From Symbiodinium natans (lineage: Eukaryota; Sar; Dinophyceae; Suessiales; Symbiodiniaceae), in NCBI GenBank assembly GCA_905221605.1, contig CAJNDS010000480.1, positions 248,001 through 312,000 on the forward strand: 64,000 nucleotides of DNA, written 5' to 3'. The notes under the pieces are model-generated. The model saw only the letters and a program-made list of their open reading frames with translations, did not search any database and was not told the origin of the DNA. Shown in pieces: positions 55,761-64,000 of this stretch (its first letter is position 1; each line of letters opens with the position of its first letter). A program made the translations under genes and the position numbers.

Positions 55761-57344
55761 TTTATGAGCCGCTACTACCTCCGAGCCCGGACCTCAGCTT
55801 GCCAAGCCAGGCTGGGCCAGGCTTACCCATCTTCTCGAATCTAACGGTCGAGCCAGGCGAAAAACAGTGGAAAGCCACGATGGATGCTGCTCAGCGAGGA
55901 TTCCCACAGGGTGTTCGGTGCGCTCCGCTGTTGATGCTCTGGAACGCTTTGCCAGGATGCAAAGCTGAAAAGCCAGAGGACGGAGCACATCCAGAACCAA
56001 GCACACCAGCATGTTAGCAGTCAGCAGCTGAGCCTTGCATCCCTTCTTATCCCTTCTTATCCCTTCTTATTCCTTCTTATCCCTTCTTGCTGTTTTCAGA
56101 GAATGTCTTTCACTCGTGACTCATCATGGTCCTGCAGGACGACGTGCAGTATGTCAAGTAGCATGTCACTTGTGGGTCACTGGATTTGTCGTCCTTCAAC
56201 CAAGGCAACTTTCAGGCCGCCAACGCATTGCAGTTTCTCAGGCCAGGTGCCCTTAAGTTCTCTTAGGTGCCCTTCTACTCGCGCCAAGAAAATCTAGAGC
56301 CATCAGCGCCCGCACGCACAAAGTTGCCGATCTGCAGGCGTGCTCCATCATCCAACGAGGGCGGCGGTCTTGAAAACGACCGTGGAAAGAGCAGAGGATT
56401 CTTGCGGATTCTTGCTCCGAACTCCCAAGGTCAGAGGCCTCGTGGAGTACGCCTGCAATACGGCAACACGCAGGAGTGGCCGAGGATCCCAGAGTGACAT
56501 GGACACTGTGCAATTGTGCCAGGGCCAGATCAAAGCATACGCACCAGGCACGTAGAACGTGACATTCCCTCCTGGTGGCCTGAGGTATTCTCCTGACAGT
56601 GGCATGGGAGGCCGGTATTGACTTCAGTTTCATGGGCGCATGGTGCAAGCAAACACTTGATCCTGGTCTGGGACTTAGAGAAGTTTCTCGTAGACTTCTC
56701 TGTGCAGATGGCACCCCAGCCTACAGTGGAGGATTCAGCAGGCAGAGGGGTTCCAGATTGCAGCATAGTACAGCCCCCACATGTGGTTAAAGACTCGGGA
56801 TCTAGGGCTGAGAGTGCCGCATCCGTGGAGTCACTCTGTCTTGGCTACAACAGTATATCATATACAGTATATCAGTGCCGGATCCTGAGTCAACGTTTGT
56901 GCTTGCGCTGCTGAGTGGAGGGTCGGCTGCGACGTGCAATCTCATGCCTTGCCCACCCAGCCCTTCTTGCCGGCTTCTTAAGCAGCTCTCGTTGCAGGCA
57001 GGGCAGCTTCCACATGGGCCACAATTTCACAGGCGCACGCGGTCTTTTTCGTAAAGTGAACTGCGTCTGCCTCCCAAAAAGCACGCAGCTTTCTGGCAGA
57101 TGGCTCTGCCGCAAGCCCTGGTGGCCCTCGGCCACTTAGCCGAAACACAGCACACGAATCCACGCATGTATTGCTGATTGGTCTTCCTTCCCTGTCTAGG
57201 TTCCTGGCCACACAGGGATCAGGGAACTTTTATGGAGGTCTGGGTGTGTTGCATCTTGCAGTGAGCCGGGAATGAGCGTTTCTTGCACAGACGCGTCACC
57301 TCAACAGTCTTTCCAGCACAGCTTCAGCAGGATCACGGCTCAGC
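55761..57344. other. unresolved region after the coiled-coil gene
   Basis: Possible + coding at 55855-55915 (continuation of the rod protein?) and at 56599-56790. A minus frame (56253-56714) overlaps. A short array of CCCTTCTTAT decamers is at 56039-56092. Nothing is firmly identified. Confidence 0.3.
56039..56092. repeat. 10-bp minisatellite CCCTTCTTAT
   Basis: Five CCCTTCTTAT decamers, one with a single change. Confidence 0.93.
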
Positions 57345-57775
57345 ATGAACAGGGAGCAGGGTAAGAATCCGCAAGGATTTCGAGGGTCATTTGTCGTTTC
57401 AGTCCACTCAGGCAAGGGACAGCCAGCTTGGCGGGCTTGGGGGGCTTCGGCGGCATGGGCGCTCGTGCTCCAGGCGCAAGAACCGGGGCCTGATACCCCA
57501 AGATGGTTTTCCACGATTCGTCTGCCTTCGCAGGAAGTCCTGTGGTTGGCACCGCTTCCAGGTGCCCATGAGAGCATACCGAGCAAGTGGGATGGTGTCA
57601 CAACTTTGCACTCCTCGCGAATCGAATCCGACCTTTTTCCGACAGGCAGGGCACGCCCCCAGGGGTGCTCATGCAAAGCCCGGGTCCGAGTATGTCATTG
57701 TCTCATCTGAGAATGAGACGGCTGGCTTTGAGGCATGGGCTACAGGCTGGAGCCTTGGAGCTTTTTTAGGGCTTC
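57345..57775 (+). CDS. two candidate exons of an unidentified gene
   Basis: The first block (about 57345-57650) reads NREQGKNPQGFRGSFVVSVH, then WRAWGASAAWALVLQAQEPG and SIPSKWDGVTTLHSSRIESD. The second (about 57650-57765) after an acceptor GGCAG reads HAPRGAHAKPGSEYVIVSSE and NETAGFEAWATGW. The last part is clearly protein-like. A minus frame of 126 residues overlaps (57296-57676) but is cysteine/serine-rich and less convincing. Family unknown. Confidence 0.35.
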
Positions 57776-58485
57776 AGGGCTGAGCACTCTCCGAAGAAGT
57801 GACACAAGAAGATCCGCATATGAAGGAATCCAGAAATTCAACCGCCTCTATTCATTGCCATGTGGGTGACACACGCGCACACAAGGGACTCTCTAAGAAG
57901 GCCTTGGGATGCTCAGCCTTTGCTGCCCGGAGAGTGTGGCCAGCATTTGGGAAATGTTTCGCCTGGTCTCAGGCCCGGCATGGCAAGCCCCGTCTCAGGC
58001 GCCTTGTGATAGCTTTAATAGTTATTTGTAAACACTACGCCCATCTGATGATCAAGCTTCAACTCCAGCACAACAGGTGCATCTCCATTTGGGCAGCAGA
58101 GGTGCCTTTAGAGTGGCAGAGGTGAGTCATTGGAACAGTTGAAGACTATAAAAGACTGGGAGGCACTTCACGCCTCCAACAGGCGCGCCCTTCGAAGTTG
58201 CTGTAGGAAGTTTCGCTTGGATGTTTCGGATATTTTTGTCCGTCTCTGTCAGTGGTCAGGCATGGCGAGGGAGCCGCTGGGTGGCCCAAGGCCGCTTTCC
58301 GTTTAACGATAAGACACTTCCAGGTGCTTGTGTGGAGATGTGATGAGGATAGCCGCTTCATCCACATCCGGGCTTGCAGGCTCACATGTTGTGCAGAGGA
58401 ACATAGGCACGCACGCACATACGCACGCGCGCACGCACGAACGTGCACAGAGAGAGTGAGAGAGAGAGACACTCACTGCACAGTC
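57776..58485. other. no gene; CA/GA microsatellite at the right end
   Basis: A + frame at 57799-58125 has no motif. Bases 58406-58472 are a GCACGCACATACGCACG and GAGAGAGAGA microsatellite that immediately precedes the SINE-like element. Confidence 0.5.
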
Positions 58486-58486
58486 C

Positions 58487-59030
58487 TCCGGGGGCCGAGG
58501 GATACTAGTCTAGTGGTCTTGGGATGAGGTGCATGATAGGGGGTTAGGTCTCCCTGACGGGGGGAGTCACACGAAAGGCCCGGGAGGAAAGGCATAGCAG
58601 CCCGAGTGCCACTGATCGCGGGGAGAAACGGAAGGGCTTAGCTTGGGGGAGGGGGCACGAAGGACCCTTAAGGACTGGGGAGGGGGACAAGCGCCAAGCC
58701 CGACCTCATCTCCCCGAGAAAAACCGAGGATCCCCGAATACCGGGGCAGGGCACAGCCAGGGGGTTCGCCCACGCCCCCAAGAAAGAAAGAAAGAAAAAC
58801 AGAAAGAGACACAGGGCGGGGGTCAGGAAGCAGCCAGGACTGTCTCAAGACAGGACGGGTTCGGGGATGGGGGGGTAGGGGTGAACCGCAGGCTGCATCC
58901 AGGCACCCAACCGAACCGACGCAGAGGCGGGTAAAGATGCCCGGGGCTTCGGCCCCAAGCCCCCAGAAAGAAAGAAGGAAAGAAAGAGAGACACAGAGAG
59001 ACAGAGAGAGGCACGCACAGTGGACTGCCT
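58487..59030 (+). mobile_element. tRNA-headed SINE-like element
   Basis: The head reads GGGGCCGAGGGATACTAGTC. It carries a TAGTCTAGTGG stretch (58505-58515) that fits the RNA polymerase III A box, and about 27 bp later GGTTAGGTCTCC (58543-58554), a diverged B box. The body is G/C-rich, and the element contains two similar A/G-rich modules ending in AAGAAAGAAAGAAA (58783-58815 and 58966-59020). There is no reading frame of note. A short interspersed element transcribed from a tRNA-derived internal promoter is the best explanation, and dinoflagellates are known to carry such SINEs. Exact ends and target duplications were not determined. Confidence 0.55.
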
Positions 59031-59145
59031 GGCTACCTTATACCTATTTCCTGCACACGTGCTTTCGCGTTTCTGGACATGGCGCAGGCGAGGCAATGGG
59101 CGCTACAAGGTGGTGACTACTGGCTCATGACACATTTCATGGAAG

Positions 59146-59538
59146 TTGAAAGTGGAGCCTTCGGCAGGCCTTGAATTTAGTGCAGAAGCTGGCAGCCGCC
59201 CTGATGTCAGGCTAAACATGCAGGGCACCTCCCTGCTGCAAGGCGGATTGTTGCATCAGTGGGTAGACGTGGGAACGCTGGACATCACAATCTATAAAGG
59301 ACCCACGAGCTTGGGCGGCCCGGCCGGCCCCATGGGCGGCCCCGCCGGCGGCCCCATGGGCAGCCCCGTGGGCGGCCCCATGGGCGGCCCCATGGGCGGC
59401 CCCGTGGGCGGCCCCGTTGGTGGCCCTGTAGGTGGCCCCGTGGGTGGCCCCGTGGGTGGCCCCGTGGGTGGCCCTGGCCCCCTGGGTGGCCCAATGGACG
59501 GCCAGGCATCCACAGGCCCAGCACAAAAGCCATTTTAA
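59146..59538 (+). CDS. GGP-repeat protein (C-terminal exon)
   Basis: The frame reads VEPSAGLEFSAEAGSRPDVR, then GTSLLQGGLLHQWVDVGTLD and YKGPTSLGGP. It continues with about fifteen GGPM/GGPV tetrapeptide repeats (59310-59490) and ends GQASTGPAQKPF followed by TAA. No ATG starts this frame, so an upstream exon is expected. Gly-Gly-Pro-hydrophobic repeats are disordered or fibrous, comparable to low-complexity shell or adhesive proteins. Codon use within the repeat varies (GGCGGCCCC, GGTGGCCCC), so the protein pattern is conserved better than the DNA. Alternatively the repeat is only a dodecamer minisatellite. Confidence 0.5.
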   Translation: MKVEPSAGLEFSAEAGSRPDVRLNMQGTSLLQGGLLHQWVDVGTLDITIYKGPTSLGGPAGPMGGPAGGPMGSPVGGPMGGPMGGPVGGPVGGPVGGPVGGPVGGPVGGPGPLGGPMDGQASTGPAQKPF

Positions 59539-59689
59539 ACTTAAATCTGCAACCCGCTGCTTGCGTGCCTTATTTGCCTTAGTTGCCAGATGCAGGCCTC
59601 ATGTCGGCGGCCGGGACCTGACTGGATCGCACTGTAGCAGCAGCCTGCTTCTCAAAGCTGGACTTGTTATCCAGGCCTTTCCTCTGCGG

Positions 59690-59842
59690 CTGCCTCCAGG
59701 TGGGTTCTCCTTGGCCGCCCTGCAAAGAAAGAGGTCGAGCACCAGCTGCCAGGTGCAGCTGACGAGAACCGCGGCTCTTCTTCGGCGACATCAGCGGCAT
59801 CCAGCGACAGCAGGCCCACTAGCCCATGCTTGGAAGTCTGAC
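59690..59842 (+). CDS. possible short C-terminal exon, unidentified
   Basis: One + frame reads RPAKKEVEHQLPGAADENRG and then SSSATSAASSDSRPTSPCLE before TGA at about 59840. It is Ser/Ala-rich and acidic, typical of a disordered tail. It might belong to the GGP-repeat gene through an alternative splice before the TAA at 59538. A minus frame overlaps. Confidence 0.25.
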
Positions 59843-59849
59843 GCCTTGC

Positions 59850-61680
59850 ACCACAACAGGATGAATATACTTCAGGGTAACACGAAGGGCCCATAGTTTC
59901 AATCATTTCGACATGAGCACGCAGTCGAACCATAGGCATCCAGACTTTCACCATGCGAACTCGGCATCAATGTCGCCTACGTCATGTCGGCTCCATCACG
60001 TTGGCTTGGCGACGTCCTGAGCATAATGTGGTCAGTTCTTTCAATGATGGCCCACTTTGTGATGCAGAGCGCAATCTACGTAGTACTGTGACCTCACTTA
60101 GGCCTCGCCTGGTGGCCACTCCCCTTTCGTGCCTCGATGTGAGATGAGTCGCTCCGGAGTATGTTACTTCTTCCTTGGCCTTTGACAAGTATGAAATGTT
60201 ACTTTGATAATGATACGCGACCCCGCCTCGGCCGAGGGGGCACTTTCACAGAAGCAGCTCCTGAAGAAGTCCTGGGAAGGGGGATGGAGGGGTCCGCAGT
60301 TCATAACGGAGGAAGAGGGGAGGGCGCTAGGGATGCAGAGGAGGGGGATGGGTGCAGCGAGCAAGCGGTGAGATTGTAAAGTGTGCATCGCCAGCCTCTC
60401 ACGCGGGAATGGATTGGTGTGGTCAGGCGTGGTACAGAGTGGATTGGTGTAGCAGGCGTGGTCCTCCACAGGCAGCTAGCGAGGCGGTAGGGTTATTGCA
60501 TCCGATGCCAGAAGTGTCGGAGTGGGGTGAAAGGAGGATGGGGGAAAGGGGGGCGAGGGGTGTGGGGGGGTGCGGTGGGGGTCTGTCGGTGGTGGGTAAC
60601 TGAGAGTGCTCCCCCAACTACTGCCCGGGAAGAAGCATGTGTAAGTAAATGGGCGAATAATGTGCTAGCTAGGATGGTCCGTTGCTTGAGCTGATTCCAC
60701 AGGACACTGCCGCTCTGGGCTCATCAATGCATGGGTTTATGGTTGCGGGTTTAGGGATGTAGGATTGTGGGATGAGGTTTGTTCAAAGCAGGACTACGCT
60801 TCAGCTGGCCAATCTTCGTCCTCGTCGCCTACCCGCCGAGGTGTGACGAACACTGTTGCCATTCCTGTTCAATGAGCAACGTGTTTTTCCATAGGCAGTT
60901 TATATGAATATGATCATCTGCAGTCGGGTGCCTTGCCTTTGTTGTGCAGGGAGTAGGTTCGGATAGCAAGTTGCGTAAGTCACAGCCGCGTGTTTTGTAG
61001 GTATCGTCGTGTTTGACATAGGCTCCGTGGGATCAAGCTCTGCTGTCGGACGACGGACCCAGAAATGGTTTGATTGGTGCGTAGATAGGCAAGCTGTACT
61101 ACGTATCCGCGTAGGCACGGCGTGGGCCGCACTTAGCCTGGGCATAGGCGTAGGTGTCTTCAACGTGCAAGCACAACAGCATAGGGGCGGGGATTGGCAT
61201 GCAGGAAATTTAGTTCGGTTTGCAGGGGTCTCAGGCATGCACTATCTCTTCTGGGAATGTTTGGGTGGGTGGGATGAGGAGGAATGACAAGGAGGCTACA
61301 AATCTGTCAGTTGTGGCTATGTTCGTGAACTGTTGGTTGTTGGATCAAAGATCGAGGATGGTTGATGGTTTGAAGGTTTTCGAGCTCGGTGCGTAGGTTC
61401 GCGTGTGCCTTCCTTAGCCACATGTTGCCCGCGTGCCCTGGCATGGCCTGTTTTTCTGCATAGGATGCACTCACGTAGGAGGTCAATCCAAACAGCCAGA
61501 AAACGCTGTTGTATTGCCTTGCCAAAGGAGTTGGTTAGAAGGTGCTTAAGGCAATCCGAGACACCTGCGTTGTGCTCATGCAGGTCCGCTGCAGCCTTTG
61601 CGACAGCACAGCTCTTCCGCCTCGTGGCTTGAAAAAACCTTGCGACACCGATATCCTTAAGTTTTATAGATAAAATGGAG
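59850..61680. other. no gene supported
   Basis: Frames on both strands lack motifs. Bases 60520-60600 are G-rich, and 60722-60765 carry a weak telomere-like GGGTTTAGGGATGTAGG patch. Confidence 0.45.
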
Positions 61681-61750
61681 ATAATATATATATATATATA
61701 TATAAACATGTATGTGTGTATGTATATACATATATCTATATATACATAGT
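61681..61750. repeat. (AT)n microsatellite and TATACATA repeats
   Basis: Alternating AT dinucleotides followed by TATGTATATACATATAT sequence, partly self-complementary. Confidence 0.9.
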
Positions 61751-63239
61751 GATGCAAGGCAATTTGTCTCGGACTTGTCAAATAATTATAAATACAAGCA
61801 GAGCAAGCTTTACTAGCAGAGCTCGTTTACGATTCGTGCCTGTGTGCCATTTTGATTGTGCGAACGTGGCAAGACTTTCTGGCTTCAACGTCAGGCTTTG
61901 CCTGTGTCGCTGAATCAGCGGATGGGAGGAAGCAGCGTGTGAACACGAGCAGCGCATCAATGATGCTGAAGAATGACTCCTCCCTGCACCCCTCCGCGGG
62001 CCTCGCTAGGAGAGGCATCCCCGCCGCTTCTGGACGATGCCGTTGTGCCTTGGCTTGTGAAGCTACACAGCTCCAGCTTCGGTTAAAAAAAGGTAGAGTT
62101 CTGAGCTCAAGATCAGTCGTACCCAGTAGCTGTTGCTTGATGCGTGCTTTGTGAGGTCGCGCGACGACTTCTGATGGATCCTGGAAGTCAGTCGGTGCCG
62201 TTCTGGGCAATCGCTGAGGGCTAAAGTAGCAAAATGCTCAGCAAATCCTGACAGATTCCACTGATGCTTTGCAGGTTCCTGTCTGGCGCAAGTACGATTT
62301 GCCATCGGAGGGTGCCCGGCCCTGCATCCACCTGGAATGACGATGCCCAACTTCAAGATAAATTCGGCGTGATGTCCAGGATCCACCCGTGCGACGGAGC
62401 AGTCCACTCCGAGTCCGTCACGTGAATCCCCTCAGGTCGCCCGCCACTTCTTTCGGTGCACGAGCATCGTTACTCCGGTTTATCTCAACCTATAAGAGGA
62501 AAATGCAGAAGGTTGCTTACGGTTTTCTTCGGATGCCTCTTGCCCTTGCAGGTCCCTCGACCACCAATGCACAAGTCGCCCACATCGCCGCTACTCGGTT
62601 CCATGCCCTGAACTCAACAGCGCGGTTGTGCCTTGTGGCCTTCCAGGGGACCTAATGATCGTTGCTTCGAGGACGCAGTCGCGGTGCCTTGAGGGTTCGG
62701 GCTTTGAGTAAGACATTGTGTAGACATGATTCTGCGTCTAGCGTTTTGAGCTTTTGTTTTTCCTGTTTGTCATGTGACTTAAGCGTGCTCGCAGTGGTCT
62801 CAGCATGTCTTTCGCGGGCTCAAGGATAAGGGACATGCATCTCAAACCAAGCCAGAGATCGAGCTCCAATAGAAGCACAGCGCACATCGGTAGCTTACGT
62901 ACACCTCGTCGCAAGCACGCCTTCTTTTTCCTGATGGCTTGTGCCTAACTCAACTTACCAGTCGCAAACACGTCCAATGGGATGGAGTCATCGCCGATGG
63001 CGGCAAATGCCGCTCCACAGGTTCGCTTCTGGAGAGGCAGGGGTTGCGGAGTAGTGGTGTCTGCTGGCGTGTGGTGGCTCAATGCTCACGCCCGTGGGTC
63101 TGAAGCCGAAGGCAGGGACATGCACTTGGCGGAACCTGCTGAAGGGCCCGTTGGTCTCAGCCACGAGGCTGGAGTTGTAGATCTGCGCTGAGCAGAGACT
63201 TTTAAAGACGCGTAGAGATGTAGAGAGCCCCGAGATTTA
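61751..63239. other. no gene firmly supported
   Basis: Candidate + frames at 61852-62154, 62389-62655 and 62982-63191 are open, but none has a recognisable domain. Confidence 0.4.
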
Positions 63240-64000
63240 ATGTTGCTGCGCAGCTCGGCCATCTTGTCTCCCTCCTTCTGGTCGTGGCTCTGATCGGCCT
63301 GGGGATGGCGGCACGACAGGTTCGGGACCTAGTCTGGGACATCTCGGGACATCAAGCAGAGAGAGCCAGTGAGAGACACCTGGGAATATCTGAGAGGGAC
63401 CTAGGGTCTCAGCCCAAAGAAGTCCCCGCCGATTGAGAGGTCCCCTGGTTCACCGTCGAGCGGAGCGAGCTGCTGCGGTATGTGACCTTCAAGGCAAGGT
63501 GTGGCTGGCCTCTTTCAAGCTTCTGCGTAGAGGCGTAGGAAAGTTCTACGACTCAAAGCTTGCGCGAACGCGAATCAAACAACATGCAAAGAGAGCTGGG
63601 AAAAGCCAAAGGCTTTTCGGTGATGCTAAGAGCTCTCTTTTTCTCCAAGTTCTTTCTCTCAAAAACTCTGGAGGTTCTGTTCCCTCTCTACCTCCTTCGG
63701 CAGCTGTGGGTCACCAACCTCAGCTATCAGTTGGCAGCTTGGTCAATGGCACTCTGAGGCACTCTTTCGGAGGCCGTTTCGGGGTGGCGATGAATATTTA
63801 GCTGACTTCGGTATGAAGCCTTGCACTCGCGGCTCGTAGCGATTAGATGATGGCAGTGCCCTGTTTCAGTGATGCATGGGTTGGATTTCGCAAGGTAGGC
63901 CTCCTACCTCTGAGCCTTGCAGTTCACATCGCCTGGTTCTTTCTGAGCCTTGGTGTGTACTGGGACACTCTTCCTGCGGAGCGGAGCTTGACTGCAACTG
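63240..64000 (+). CDS. multi-pass membrane protein, 3' end beyond the window
   Basis: Three hydrophobic coding blocks follow each other. About 63240-63330 reads NVAAQLGHLVSLLLVVALIG and ends near AARQ|GTTCGG. About 63590-63757 reads ELGKAKGFSVMLRALFFSKF, LEVLFPLYLLRQLWVTNL and SYQLAAW. About 63930-64000 after an acceptor CTTGCAG reads HIAWFFLSLGVYWDTLPAER. At least three membrane helices with short basic linkers are indicated. The family is not recognised. The gene runs off the right edge; its 5' end is unknown. Confidence 0.42.

Noticed and set aside
1..64000. rRNA or tRNA genes
   Set aside because: No canonical rRNA segment or complete cloverleaf was recognised; the only tRNA-like feature is the SINE head near 58500.

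Overview
The window looks like nuclear DNA of a dinoflagellate. The evidence is in the sequence. Introns at reconstructable genes start with GT, GC or GA and almost always end AG followed by G. Many exons are only 20-100 bp long. Every gene that can be recognised lies on the + strand. TTTAGGG-type telomere-like tracts are scattered internally, and a tRNA-headed SINE-like repeat occurs at about 58.5 kb. Simple and satellite repeats are very abundant. One run of about 100 N (169-268) shows this is an assembly scaffold. The species cannot be told from the sequence.

Genes recognised with good support are: a glycine-rich/EGF-like/transmembrane protein related to the plant At5g11700-type family (620-3529, 5' end missing); an eight-repeat kelch-like beta-propeller protein (9369-10760); a class-3 lipase with a GHSLGG elbow (about 12155-12780); V-type H+-ATPase proteolipid subunit c, reconstructed exon by exon (28228-30013); and a class I SAM-dependent methyltransferase (30945-31718). 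A long coiled-coil protein is broken into many small exons (about 50070-55760). Less certain coding regions are a small cysteine-containing membrane protein (19852-20490), a Q-rich/coiled-coil protein (44259-45290), a GGP-repeat protein (59146-59538), a multi-pass membrane protein leaving the right edge (63240-64000), and several isolated exons. These genes do not form a pathway. They read as an ordinary same-strand dinoflagellate gene array interrupted by repeats.

Layout: 0-0.4 kb simple repeats and gap; 0.6-6.5 kb glycine-rich gene and unresolved exons; 7.4-8.3 kb three nested hairpins beside two TTTAGGG arrays; 8.3-13.8 kb propeller and lipase genes; 14.4-17.7 kb a family of palindromic fold-back repeats with octamer arms; 17.7-32.3 kb gene-bearing DNA; 32.8-43.5 kb a 10.7-kb satellite block with a 600-bp dispersed unit, a CCATGG-rich satellite, telomere-like patches and a G-tract array with an inverted segment; 43.5-64 kb gene-bearing DNA with decamer minisatellites and the SINE.

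The most unusual structures are the fold-back elements, whose 32-bp central core occurs in opposite orientations in two copies; the triple-hairpin element; the two satellite arrays that end in the same 45-bp sequence; and the V-ATPase gene with 22-36-bp exons and mixed GT/GC/GA donors. Exact exon boundaries outside the five best genes are approximate, because they were read by eye without transcripts.
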